DNA from: Panopea generosa
Taxonomy: Eukaryota > Mollusca > Bivalvia > Adapedonta > Hiatellidae
NCBI GenBank assembly: GCA_029582155.1
Contig: CM055909.1
Coordinates: forward strand, 21,783,347-21,847,346
Length of the DNA: 64,000 bases
Direction of reading: 5' to 3'
The notes below the pieces were generated by a model that had not been told where the DNA came from, searched no databases, and saw only the letters and a list, made by a program, of their open reading frames with translations. Below are positions 34,544-49,500 of this stretch, piece by piece; positions within the stretch are counted from its first letter, which is position 1, and each line of letters begins with the position of its first letter. The position numbers were made by a program, and so were the translations under genes.

Positions 34544-37500
34544 CAATGATGATGATGATGATGATGACGAAGATGATGATGATGATGCTGATGATGATGA
34601 TGATGAGGATGATGATGATTATGATGATGATAATGACGAGAATGATGATGAGAATGATGATGCTGAAGATAATAATGGAAGCAAGCTTAAAGTATGATAA
34701 TTTAGGTAAACTAACCAATGAAAAGGAGCTGCTGTTCATGGTGAAGGTTAAGCTGATTGGGTTTCAATTTTATGATACATGGCAACAGAAATAAATGAAC
34801 ATTAATGATTATCTAATTTAAGTATTAAATGATATTATATTATGAATGATGATAACGATGATAATGCTGTTGATGATGATAATGATGTTTGCTGTTGATG
34901 ATGATAATGATGTTGGCTGTTGATTATGACAATGATGATGAGGATGATGATGATCACAATGAAAATATTGAAAAAGAAGGTATTGTGTATGCTAGTGTAC
35001 ATAGTTATGCTGATGGAGTGGGGGGGGATAATGTTCTGAATAATGATAAACAATAATGATGGTGACAATAATAAATCATGATTAAAGACAACATCAATGG
35101 TGTTTTACAAAATCAAAAAACCTCCATCAAACTGATGAAGCCAAACACACACTGAAGTCAGAATTCAAGCAATGGCAGGCACTAATTATCCCACTTATTC
35201 AAGTTCAAGGTTCTATAAAAAAACACAGAAGAACAAGAAGTTTCATGACAGAGCAATTAAGACCTGAGTACATGGTTTTATCTGTGGTGTCATGTAGAAT
35301 AGAAGAACACAATACCGCCACAGAAGCAGGGTCCCCATCAAAAGTCCTTTATCTGCTACAAGATACCTATATCAGAGAAATGTTTCACCATCCCGATGTT
35401 CTGGTTTATTTGTGTACACACCTACTTTTTAATGGAGATAACAGGATGAGATCCAGCATTGGGGTCTAGAGATGAGGGTGAGGTAAAAATATTGGTCATT
35501 ATTTTATACACTGGCTGAGAGGCAAAACATTGTTTATGAACTTGCATTTCTCATAAATATATATTTAATCATCATCACCATCATCAACACCACCATTATT
35601 ATCATTACCATTATCATCATCATCATCATCAACATTCTCATCACCATTAACATCACAAACAGAACTGATGATGACAATGATGGGGAATGATGTACCAAGT
35701 ACAATTATGCAGAAATCCTTATCTGGTATGCAATAAAACAATTATTCGTCCCCACTCTGCTGCTACACTCCTGTAGCTATGTAGAACTGATGTAAGATAC
35801 TGAATGAAATGGAAATTATTCAGGAATTTTTTTTCAGTGTTAGGAATCTTTTGTGCATTAAGCTATCAATACTGGATATTTTTATCATTCGAAAGAAAGA
35901 CATCCTTAACATTTATGTAAAAGCATGATTGCAGTACGTCTGTACCGAAAAATTGATGATCTGTAATGCTGTTGAGGTATTAATAAATGAATGAATAAAT
36001 TGAAGAAAGAAAGAATGAATGAATGAATGAATGAATGAATGAATGAATGAATGAATGAATGAATGAATGAATGAATGAATGTTGATTTACAGCACATTGA
36101 CATATAAGTAGGTCATTTTGTGTGTGAAATTTTGGATATGATGATGATAATTATTAAATATTAAGTTAACACTATTATAATGTTTTATAGACCCAATAAT
36201 AAAATATATCCAACATCTTTCTTTTTGCAAAGAGTCATTCCCAAAATTTCATCTCAATATTTTATAAGGAACGTCCGAAGATATGGTATTGAGGAGAATC
36301 CATCTTTCTAGAAACCATGGTAACAATGACCTAGCTGGACTTGTGACCTTCAATGCAATCAAAGATTTCCTTTTGTTTTAATTTAGATGATAATGCTTAA
36401 TCTGGTCAGCCCAGTGTCAGTATAATGTGACTGGATCGGGTAACATACCATGTGTCTGTGGGGCATGATACTTCAGAGCGGTAGCACACGGAATACTGTC
36501 TCACAGACATCCTCACAATTTTGCTGAAAAGTTGCTTAAACATAATACAATATCTATAAATAATTGAGCAGAAAACATTTGTAGACAGACAATCTGTGGA
36601 TCAAACCCACAATCTCTAGCGGGACCAGCCAACATTCTATCACCCTGCTTCTTGGTAGGTATATTTCAGTGTGAATGATGATAAAACATATACGCTGACT
36701 TCCCTGGAATTTTGGGACTTCCTCTGAGATTTACCAAATCTTCAGTGGACCCTCTCCCCCTCCCCCCCCCATCCCGATGATACCATGATACTAATACCAA
36801 TTACAACTGATTGTTACAACTGACCATTTTTTACTACAGCAATATAATGACAAAATGATAAGTCTGTGGGGGAAATAAATGGCATTTCCTCAGCTTTAAC
36901 TGCCCTGATGTGTTCTCCACTGTGCAATAAAATAACTCCTGGACAATAGATCTGTGACTGATCCTCCCAACAATTCCTCCAAGCATAACAGGTATACAAT
37001 ATTGGTCAGGTTGGCCTGATGCAGACAACATAATCCATCATCTGTTATTGTTGCTGGACATAATGACCGATCTGAATCACTGCCAGCTGTAAATGTTCTG
37101 TATGACATGTCACATAATGCATCTTATGGCACAAAGCTGTTAGCAAGGCCATCAACAATCTTTCTGTTACTAATCCAAAATCCATTTGCTGACCTTACAA
37201 CTCCATTAGGCCATTATATATGAATTGCTAGATTATCATACAATTTTTTCTTAAAACCGGGGAGGGCTGGAGGATTTTATTTTTTATTTTAAATTTTTAT
37301 TTTTAAAATTTTTGATGTTTTTAACATAATTTTTTTTATATTTTTTTTTTTTTTAATTTTTTATTTTTTTTTATGAAAACAAAATGGGTTGGGGCGACAT
37401 GAACATTTGGGGGTAGGCTGGGATGATAATCTAGCAATCAAATTATTATGGCCTTAAAAGAATCTACAATGATCTGTATAGTGCAGCAGAAATGCATAAT

Positions 37501-40500
37501 TCAATGTTCGAGGTTGTGGGTTTGATCAAGGGCAAGGTCATAATTATGAAAGACTTGGAGAGCTTCCTTGCTTGGCAGTTAACATTTAGAGGATAGTTCT
37601 TAGAGGAATGGTTGGTCCGTGTCAGTATAATGTGACTGGGTGGGACACGTGTCTTCAGCATGTTTCTCCAGTGTGGCGTAACAAAATTGTCTCAAGCAGA
37701 TTCTGACATGAGTGAAACCTTGCTGAAAGCAATGCTAATCACCATACATAAGAATCCACCATACAATCGGCATTATAAGCTGTTAAGTTATGACTCAAAA
37801 AAGACCGCAAGCTTGGAAAAACGGACTACCTTACCTACAGAATGACATAGGTGTCCATCTTTTACAATCCTTAGTAATAATTCCATGAATTCCAGCACCA
37901 AACCACACAGATACACACTAAATGAGGTACACATGTGAACTCAACTACTGCGATAATGATGAGAAAATGTCAGGGATCGCACACAAAATTCATAATTTTC
38001 AATTGCAATAAAATACATGCAATTTAGTAAAGGCTTTCAATAATATTGTTTGTTTCATAGTCTCCCAGACCAAACCTCTATAAACATGAGTTCTTGTTGA
38101 TGAATTTGATTAAAAACTAACAATAGGTTACTGTCAATTTAACAAAAAGTCCTACCTACCAGAATATACATTTTTTAAATGAAGCATCAAATATGGGATT
38201 CAAATCTCATTGTTTTTGCCCAATATTGCCTAATAATTTAATTATAAACTAGTCTTTATAATACATTCTATATATTATGAACTGCGAACAGGTTCATTTA
38301 AAGGTATTATTTACATGTCAACAATTCCACGTCAAAGAGGTCTTTGTGACACCATAAGCAGGTGCAGATTTAGATATATTTGTATTTGATTGTGTGTTTG
38401 GTGTTTCACTTCTTCTCCAACAGTTTTTCAGTTGTTTGATAGCAGTCAGCACACAGAATCATTCCTCCTGTAGCTTGTAAAATGGAAACAGGTCTCCCCA
38501 TTAAGTCTGTTAACCCTTTACTTCATATAGACACCTTTGGACACCTCTAATATAGACGCCTTTGGACACCTCTAATATAGACGCCTTTGGACACCTCTAA
38601 TATAGACGCCTTTGGACACTGTTTTCAAAGGCCTTCTGTGGTTGTGTATTGATTGATTGATTGATTGATTGAATATTTAGCATCATTTTTATGCCATCGA
38701 GGGCTAACAGACGATCAGTTAACCTAACCACTATTTCCTGGGATTAACCAGTGCTCGAGCACACCCCGTCTCCGCAAGTAACTGATAACTTTCCCACTTG
38801 AATCAGTGGTGAGAGACGAATGATAATGAGACACAATCATGTATTGAACCCGCCACCCTCCTATCCAGAGTCCAATGTTTGATCAGTAGAACATTCAGTC
38901 AAACCTGTCTTAAGCAGCCATTCAAGGGAAATACCAAAAGTGACCCCTTAGGGTAGGTGGCTGTTTAATACAGGTTGGTTAATTAGTAAAAAAAAATATA
39001 AAAATGGTAATTAGCTGTTAAAGACAAGTGGTTGCTAAATAGAGGTGACCACTTATACAGGTTTGAATGTAATCATGGTCAGCACTGTTAATATAGATGA
39101 ATGTTACATGTAAGGTTACCTAAGAGAACAATTGTCCTTCCATACAGTTGTGAACATACTCATAGAAAAACATAGCTGGGCTCAACCTCACAAATTTAGC
39201 GGTGAAATTATATAAGTGACTATGAGAAGGCACCTTAGACCACTCTGTCAGACAGGACCCCCTCTAAAGACCACAACTTGTACAAAATGGTACACAACAT
39301 TCACCCATCTGAATCCGTGCCTGCAATCCTTTACTTATCATCTATAATTAAATCTTTGGGTTGTTTTTTTTCTATTAACCTTTGATCAGCGTGTAATTTA
39401 TAAGCTGATGTTTTGCATTTATTTTAACAGTCGTGTTTTACAAATAGCACACAATGGGTTGTTTAATCTTTTAATCTTTCATACAGATAAACAATTTGCA
39501 AGTTTGATATCATCTTTCCTACCCTTTCAGATGTCAGGCATGTCATTTATCAATGACCTTTATACTGCAGTTAGAAAAGGTCGCTGTTCAGATAACAATG
39601 ATAACAGGAGAATCACTAAAATACAGGATACAAACTGGTGTTACTGCACTGCATTGGGGGAAGTCTTCGAATGAGGGTTTAACCCTTTACTCCTCAGATA
39701 CGCGTTTTCCTGCACCAATCACAGAAGGCCCTTGAAAACAGTGCAGGAAGAGGTAAGATTGCTCGTAACAAGCAATCTGAACACTTCCTGCACTGTTTTC
39801 CACTCTGTCAGTTAATATAAACACTTATTCACCCAATAATTCAAAAGCCTTCTATATAAGAGGTGTCTATATTAGAGGTGTCCAAAGGGGTCTATATGAA
39901 GTAAAAGGATAATGCCATTTTCAACACATTTCAGGTTACCCAGTTTTATGGTGGAGGAAGACGTCAGAATAAATTTGAGTAGAACCATCGTCCTCCAACT
40001 GGTTTACTTCACATAATGTTTTTGGAGTAAGCAGGACCCGAACCTACGACCTTAGCGGTGAGAGGCAAGTGATCTTGAGATGGCATCTTAGACCACTTGG
40101 CCACAGACAACCCTTGGTAAGGCTTAAGAATATGCCTACTGCTGTGACTCCTTCCATGCATCTACAGGGGTAAGAAATCTTAGGGTGGGAGGATATGGCA
40201 TAATGATACAATGTCCATGTCCCATTTTTCTGTGTATGAATTAAAGGTGTTCATATCCAGTTTTATTGGTGGTGGAAGACATCAGAATAAATCTGAGTAG
40301 ATCTACTGTCTTTTCCACAAGTAACCAGCAAACTTTCTCAAATAATTTTTTTTTTAGACCACACGAGACTTGAACCCATGATGACCTCAGCTAGATAGGT
40401 AGGTAGTCATTAGTTGACAGCACCTTAGACTACTCTGCAATGGATGACCCCTTGTGCAAATGAGGTATGGACATCTCAATACCAAGTCAACATCTATATC

Positions 40501-43500
40501 TGATAACTATCATTTTCATGTTTTTAATTGTCATGTCGTTCATTATCATCCCCAGTCACTAACTCAATATCATCCTTGCTTTTAAGTTGGATCATAAAAC
40601 CCCCATTCATTCAGTGTTCAGTAGCCTTTTGTTTTGTACATATATAGCAATCTAACATGACTGTATTATAAATATAAAGACACAATATTATTCACTTTGT
40701 TACCACATCATTAATAACACTGCTTAATCTATTTATAAATTAATTAAAATGTATCCATTTCATCTACTTATTATTTTTACAGCTTAATTAAATAACATTT
40801 GAACTTAACACATACAATTATTTTCCTTTATTTAAAAAAAAATAAATAAAATCCATGTTTTTCGAATTTTCATTTCAATACATAAAATCCAACAAAGTGT
40901 TCGAAAAATTTAAAATATATGCCAACACAGAAGAAAACTACACATTGTTAAAGTGACTACTTAATAAATCTAAAACACTTCACCTGTAATAATTATCCAA
41001 TTAATAAAATAATGCCCCGACAAAAATTCTACAAATGAGTCTTGCACAAAGTAAATCCAGCCTCCATTTTGATAAATTCTGATCACATGATCTCTTCACA
41101 CACTCCCAGCTTTACAGTCCTTTGTGTTTCTTCACCTAAGTCTTCCGCAGCAGAATAAGGCCAAACTGAACCACTTCTGTGTTTCATGTTTCTAGTCCTC
41201 TCAGGACTCGTAGGGATTTAAATTCAATTACTCTGTGGAGAGTAAAAATCTCTGTGCTGAAACCTACAGTGAAGCACAGCTGAGCAGCTATTGCAGTATT
41301 CTGTGTGGTTGTGATTGGGAATATTGCAGCTTTTGTAATCAATTTTGTAGAAATTGAATAAAAAACTTTAATCAGTCAGTGAATTTATTTCAGAGAAACC
41401 TTACATGTTTAGTGAGTTCCCGTCCCGTTGAGGTCTTTAATAGAGAACATCACATTGATTATTCTAATTTTAGATCTGCTGGTAAATTTATAGCAAAGTT
41501 GTCTTTTATTCCGTATATATAAACTAATTATAAAGAACTATATAGAAATTTTATCTTTGTCTCTTTATTTCCGACTCCTATTCGAAGATATTTCAATGAT
41601 TACTACTCGGGAAGGTAATTATCATTACCAGATAAATATAGATATCATATATTCATTTTCATCACTTCAAAGCGGATCTAGGAGACTGGTCTATTTAGCC
41701 ACAGTGGGTGAGTGATCTAAGTACTGAGGGCAAGTGATCTAAGTCATCATTGGCAGTGCTCTTACCGTGGGCAAGTGATTTAAGTCACCACAGATGAGTG
41801 ACCCAATTACCATGGGCAAGTGATTTAAGTCACTGTGAGCAGTGATATATCGTGGGCAAGTGATCTAAGTCACTGTGAGTGAGTGAGTGATCTAAGTCAC
41901 TGTGGGTGAGTGATCTAAGTCACTGTAGGCAAGTGATCTAAGTCACTTTTGACAAGTGATCTATCATGGGCAAATGATCTAAGTCACCGTGGGCAGTGAT
42001 CTACCATGGACAAGTGATCTAAGTCTTCGTGGGCAGTGATCTTAGTCACTGTGGGAAGTGATTTACTGTGAGCAAGTGATCTAAGTCATTGCTGGCAAGT
42101 GATCTAAGTCACTGTGGGTGAGTGATCTAAGTCATTGTGGGCAAGTGATCTAAGTCACCTTGGGCAGTGATCTACCGTGGACAAGTGATGTAAGTCACCG
42201 TGGGCAGTGATCTAAGTCACTGTGGGTGAGTGATCTAAGTCATTGTGGGCAAGTGATCTAAGTCACCTTGGGCAGTGATCTACCGTGGACAAGTGATCTA
42301 AGTCACCGTGGGCAAGTGATCTAAGTCACCTTGGGCAGTGATCTACCGTGGACAAGTGATCTAAGTCACCTTGGGCAGTGATCTACCATGGACAAGTGAT
42401 CTAAGTCACCGTGGGAAGTGATCTACCGTGGACAAGTGATCTAAGTCACCGTGGGCAGTGATCTACCATGGGCAAGTGATCTAAGTCACCGTGGGCAAGT
42501 GATCTAAGTCACCTTGGGCAGTGATCTACCGTGGACAAGTGATCTAAGTCACCGTGGGCAAGTGATCTAAGTCACCTTGGGCAGTGATCTACCGTGGACA
42601 AGTGATCTAAGTCACCGTGGGCAGTGATCTACCATGGGCAAGCAATCTAATTCACCGTGAGTAGTGATTTATCATGGGCAAGTGATCTAAGTCACTGCGG
42701 GTGAGTGATCTAAGTCACTGTGGGCAAGTGATCTAAGTCAACATGGGCAGTGATCTACCACGGGCAAATGATCTAAGTCATCGTGGGCAGTGATCTATCA
42801 TGGGCAAGCAATCTAATTCACCATGGGTAGTGATCTATCATGGGCAAGTGATCTAAGTCACATGACTCTGATGTACTACCTACATGTAATAACTACAATG
42901 TTATACACACGTTATAACATTGATGTAATAATAATAATAATAATAATCATAAATAATAATAATAAATAATTCATAATAGTTTATTTAATGTGGGTAATGA
43001 TGTTAGACAAATGTAATGGCACAGAGATGTAACAAGTATGTCACACATATGTAATCATTATGATGTTACAGAGATGTAACAAGTATGTCACACATATGTA
43101 ATCATTATGATGTTACAGAAATGCAACAAGTATGTCACACATATGTAATCATTATGATGTTACAGAGATGCAACAAGTATGTCACACATATGTAATGATT
43201 ATGACGTTACAGAGATGCAACAAGTATGTCACACATATGTAATCATTATGACGTTACAGAGATGCAACAAGTATGTCACACATATGTAATCATTATGACG
43301 TTACAGAGATGCAACAAGTACGTCACACATATGTAATCATCATGACGTTACAGAGATGCAACAAGTACGTCACACATATGTAATCATCATGACGTTACAG
43401 AGATGTAACAAGTACGTCACATATATGTAATCATCATGACGTTACAGAGATGTAACAAGTACGTCACACATATGTTATCATCATGATGTTACAGAGATGT

Positions 43501-46500
43501 AACAAGTACGTCACACATATGTAATCATCATGATGTTACAAGAGATGTAACAAGTACGTCACACATATGTAATCATTATGATGTTACAGAGATGTAACAA
43601 GTATGTCACACATATGTAATCATTATGATGTTACAGAGATGTTACAACTCCAATGCCACACATTCTAATATCACAAAGATGGCCATGCAGATGTGAGATC
43701 CTCAAATAAATGTTGTAATAACTCAAACACTAAATTGAATTTATAAGCCTGATGTGTCAATGAAGAAACATGCCATCAACGAGACAGTGAAGCACATCAA
43801 TGAGTTGGAGTGGCCTGGACTGATACAGAGAAGTGAAAGGCGAGCTTGTGATCTAAATATAGATCAGCACACACACTGCAGCACTATTACTTGAAGGCGT
43901 ATAGTATAGTCATCAAGGCATATTCATCAAGGCGTATGCATATCATGAGACGGCTGCACCTGTTGTGTGGCTGACAGGCAAAACACAAAACAACAAACCA
44001 GAGACTGGTATACATCATGTCGTACATAGTCTGTGCCACTTCAGCCTCTCATCAACATTTTAATTAAAAAGAAAAATGGCAGCAAACATGTAAGTGATTT
44101 TGTGGCAAATTTAAAATCTAAATCTCCTTTCTAGAATATGTAGTTAATGTATAGTTATTTTAGCTCACTCAACCCGTTACTTCATATACACGCCTTTGGA
44201 CACCTCTAACATAGATGCCTTTGGACACCTAATATAGAAGGCTTTTGAATTATTGGGTGAAATATGTTTAAATTAACTGACAGAGTGGAAAACAGTGCAG
44301 GAAGAGCAATCTAAATCTCGTTAAGAGCAATCTAAACTCTTCCTGCACTGTTTATAAAGGCTTCTGTGATTGATGCGGGGAAAATGCCTATCTATTGAGT
44401 GAAGGAATAAAGCTTATTTGAACTGTTCTTGAGTCCACTTCCTGAATAGAACCAGTACTGAGTGTTGTTTATTGAAAGGCTTTGAGTCTGACAATCAAAC
44501 TGACATGAATGGCCAACACTCTATCCACTACACTACTGCTCCGCTTATAATTAATATTGAAAGATCCATATAATTCTACTTATCTGTTGCACAGTGCCTA
44601 GTTCGGAAACATTTCCAGACTTCTGTTAAAAACTAAAACTGACATGGCCAGAACAATTTGGAGTATTCCTGATTATTTTCTCCCCTTCAAGACAGGGATA
44701 TCCTGTTCATGTTCAGGCTGAAGGTGAGAGAAAGACTTATCTGTTACGTCCCTTGTCTCAAATGGGTTAAAAGATGTCATAAAAAATATACACATCATTA
44801 TTCTTATGTAACATCTGACTCTATTTACTGTTTTAAAAAACAAATTTTAGATATATTATAATTTCGCAGCAGGCGAGAAAATACATCTACAATGAATTGA
44901 AAATAAGAAAATCCCACCCTCAGGACATAATTATACAGTCAAATAACTTGGCAGAGCCTCTTTCTTTGACATCTTTAACTCTCTGTTGGGATTTTCTTAC
45001 ACACAAATGCAACATTGTTACATATTTAGATAGGATTTTTTAATTCATAAAATAGCATTATTCACTCTGTCTCAGTATGCGGAAGAAAGAAGCAAAGGAA
45101 TCCAACATTTCGCTTATATAAATGAGTTAATTTAACTTAATGTTACCATAAGTAGACCCAGGTAGAGGGTAAGCTGACTTAAACAATCAAAAATCAGTCT
45201 AAACCCCCATAAAACATCATGGGGACGGTTTAACTTAACATCTCAAGTTGAGATTTTCCTCAACTCAGAATTCTCAATTAACTCATTTAACTTTAAATTG
45301 AAGAAGGAACACATCTTAACTCAACATGCAAAATGATCGATGTAAATGGAATTATAACATTCAAAAATCTGAAGTTGATATGTTTAGTGATACAGGGACC
45401 TGAAGACATAATACCTTCCCTTAACCCTTTACTCCTTGGATACTCGTTTTCCCACACCAATCACAGAAGGCCTTTGGAGATTGCTCACGTCCTGCACTGT
45501 TTTCCACTCTGACAGTTAATATAAACTTAATACACATGTTACTATATATAGTAACAAAAATGGGCGTGTTTTAAGCCGGTTATTGCCTTCACGCGCTGAT
45601 TATCACTTATCAGTCCTGGCTGAAAACTCATAATCATAATTGGCCCGGTGAACGCATGCGCGTGAAACCAATGGCCACATAAATCGTCATCATTGTCAGT
45701 TTGTTTTCAACTTGTCGGTATATTCTTTCACAGAAAAAAAGTATATGTCTTCTTTATACAAAATCGCTGATATGGTATTGAGTGCTTGTGTATATTATTA
45801 TTTCCGTTCTGTTTCTAATGTAAAGAAATCAAGGGAAGCAACTGCATAGCGACCTACATTTGAAACTGAAAAGCAAATAAATATCTTAAAATACGACGTC
45901 AACGTCATAATAGCGCAATAGCTCAGTTGGTTTACGTACACGGCGTATTACTTTTGATCAATCTGAACATCATGTGTTCAAGACGTGTCAATGATTGTTT
46001 CTTTTTGTTTTTAATTAAAATTGTTTTTATTATTATTTTCTTTCATCTTATACTCGGTTAAAATATAAATAGTGTATGTGTACTCATAATTTAGAAGCAC
46101 ATGTAATAAAGAGGTTGATTAATGGACATCATGAGCAATGCCCTGTAGTGGTAACAGTCCAGGTGAGTGAAAACGTAATTACTCCCTTTGAGTGTCGCAA
46201 CTGAACATGTGTATTAAAGACATTATTACACGACAGAGCCGGGTCCGGAGGTGATAATCAGCCCGAATTCATAATGGCCCTTGGGCCATTATTCATTTTC
46301 CGGGCCGATTATAACCTCCTGGCCCGGCTCTGTCGTGTATTAACCTCTAAATAATTCACCCTATGAATTCAAAGGCCTTCTATATTAGAGGTGTCCAAAG
46401 GCGTCTATACTAGAGGTGTCCAAAGGTGTCTTTATGAAGTAAAGGGTTAAATTATATAGCATGATTATAGATCCAATCAGATCACCGCCCGCCACTCTAT

Positions 46501-49500
46501 AAATACTGAGAATTCATCAAAAAATTAACTCAACATCCCACCTACACTGATATCATGAATCAAACCCTGGTAACTGCAAAACTGGGTTACACTATCAAAT
46601 ATTCTGTTGGCATATAATTATGGAGAGGACTTTTACTCTCTTAATTGGCTATTGATATTAGGTAATTAGCCACCTATTGAGAAACAATGTGATAACCACT
46701 TGAAACAATGGCATATCAATACACCAGGGAAAGTGATTAAATAAGGTCAGTCTACATTTCACACCATGTATAATACATACAGTCTGGCCGCACATTCAAT
46801 ATGGCTTCCACTGTTTGTCTGCTTTCTATTATAATGTAAGTGATTGTGTTTCATGGAGTTCTTCTTCAGACCAATGAAAAATACTTAATAACTCAAGATA
46901 ATTTTTATACCAAGACTTCAATATTTACTGGTGCCATAACAACATGATTAAAAAGAATTTATTTGACTTAGAAACAAACAATGTACACCCTGCTTATACT
47001 GTGAGTACTGGCTGTGAGTTACTGGCACTGTCCTGGATATACATAGTTAGTCTATACTTGCTTCAAGGCAAGCAACAAGCTTAGAGTTAAGCACATTCTT
47101 ATTGGTGGAGGAAATTCAAGCAAGGAATTACATAGAGAAGGAAAGGCAAATGATTGAGATTTTGTGAACGCTCGGGTATTCACGTAAAATCTCGCAATAT
47201 CTCGTTTTAATTATCTTCACTTCCATTCATCTCAGAACCATAAATCAAAATTCTTACACTACAGAATGAAAGTGTCATAAAAACAATTCCATTCCCAGAA
47301 ATTTGTGTTTAAAATTGTTGAAGAACTTGTGATCACAAAATGTGTAAACTGCAGCTAAAATAACGACAAATTACGATAAATTTTCCTTCAAACCTCAAGA
47401 TCTTTAATTTAAGAGCATTTTGCGTGGTGATCAAAACATTTTAAACATCTAAGATTACATACAACTAACATTTTATGTACAAAAAATCAGATGCCTTTGA
47501 ATTATAAATGATTAATTTGCAAATTATGAATCCTTTGTGTGCTGTTTCATCAACATTTAGTCAGGAAATGCAAGTTTCCTATCCTTCTATACAAGTCCTT
47601 GATTCAAGTAATACTCATCAACATTTAGTCAGGAGATGCAAGTTTCCTATCCTTCTATACAAGTCCTTGATCCAAGTAACACTCATCAACATTTAGTCAG
47701 GAGATATAAGTTTCCTATCCTTCTTATACAAGTCCTTGATCCAAGTAACACTGTCTTTCTGCAAAAAGCTGGCAAACTTTTTCACTTTAAGTTTTCAGAC
47801 CAAGCTGGGTACCAACATGGGATGTCAGCATTGAGAGATATCTTGAGACAGCGTCTTAGACCACTTGGCCATGGAGGACTTCACAGATAAAAAAAAATTT
47901 GCCATTATATAACAATTACTTTGTTTCTTGTATATTTTTATATTAAATGGGCTTTAACACCATTTCTGGTTAAGTATGGCATTCCAGTTTTACTGCTAGT
48001 AGGAGAACTCAGCATGAATTCAAGTAAAACCACCGTCCTTCTGTTGGTAGGTTTGTAACATCAAACTTTTTGGACCAAGCCAATGAAAAGTTATCTATCT
48101 TGAGACTGTTGCGTGACTTAAACCATTTGGCAATGTAGAACCTTGATAATCTGGTCAAAAACACAGAAATGATGCTGTACTGAACTTGATTATATACATC
48201 AACATACAGAAGATTGACGGATGATGTCACACTGCCGTAAAGATAGAGAATGTATGCAAATGAGATGGAACACTACAAAACATAGAGACAGTGTGAACTG
48301 TAACTCAACTACCAGATTTGACACACTGTAACTTACCTACCAGACTTGACACACTACTTACCTACCGAACTTGACACGCTGTAACTCATCTACCCGACTT
48401 GACACACTGTAACTCACCTATCAAACTTGACACACTGTAACTCACTTACCGAACTTGACACACTGCAACTCACCTACCGGACTTGAAACACTGTAACTCA
48501 CCTACTGAACTTGACACACTGTAACTCACCTACCGAACTTGACACACTGTAACTCACCTACTGAACTTGATACACTGTAACTCACCTACCAAACTTGACA
48601 CACTGCAACTCACCTACCGAACTTGAAACACTGCAACTCACCTACTGAACTTGATACCCTGTAACTCACCTACCGAACTTGACACACTGTAACTCACCTA
48701 CCCGACTTGACACACTGTAACTCACCTACCGAACTTGACACACTGTAACTCACCTACCGGACTTGTCACACTGCAACTCACCTACCAAACTTGACACACT
48801 GTAACTCACCTACTGAACTTGACACACTGTAACTCACTTACCAGACTTGACACACTACTTACCTACCAAACTTGACATGCTTTAACTCACCTACCCGACT
48901 TGACACTCTGTAACTTACCTATTGAACTTGACACACTGTAACTCACCTACCGAACTTGACACACTGTAACTCACCTACCGAACTTGACACACTGCAACTC
49001 ACCTACCAAACTTGACACACTGTAACTCACCTACCAGACTTGACACAGTGTAACTCACCTACCAAACTTGACACACTCTAACTCACCTACCAAACTAAAC
49101 ACACTGTAACTCACCTACCAGACTTGACACACTGTAACTCACCTACCAGACTTGACAAACTCTAACTCACCTACCAAACTATACACACTGTAACTCACCT
49201 ACCAGACTTGACACAGTGTAACTCACCTACCAAACTAAACACACTCTAACTCACCTACCAAACTTAACACACTTTAACTCGCCTACCAGACTTGACACAC
49301 TCTAACTCACCTACCAAACTTGACACACTGTAACTCACCTACCGGACTTGACACACTGTAACTCACCTACCAAATTTGACACACTGTTACTCACCTACCG
49401 AACTTGACACACTGTAACCGCTTACCAGACTTGACACACTGTAACTCATCTACCAGACTTGACACACTCTAACTCACCTACCAAACTTGACACACTGAAC

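Larger units (their letters stand above)
45421..46450. mobile_element. MITE-P interrupted by an 0.8-kb hairpin element
   Basis: TTAA at 45421-45424 and 46447-46450. The left terminus is CCCTTTACTCCTTGGATACT and the right is TTTATGAAGTAAAGGG. Half of the central palindrome is lost. The P sequence breaks after GTTAATATAAAC (45526) and resumes at about 46350 with ATAATTCACCCTATG. Confidence 0.9.

Noticed and set aside
34440..34794. Poly-Met and poly-Ile open frames
   Set aside because: Trinucleotide (GAT)n sequence translated on either strand.
35245..35469. 74-aa + strand frame without repeats
   Set aside because: No family resemblance, no convincing splice or start context, and within the size expected by chance in 64 kb.
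42925..42975. Short (AAT)n tract between two minisatellites
   Set aside because: Too short and ordinary to count as a separate observation.
45912..45985. Possible tRNA gene (A-box TAGCTCAGTTGG)
   Set aside because: Acceptor and anticodon stems do not pair and the B-box is degenerate, so it is treated as a SINE-type remnant.
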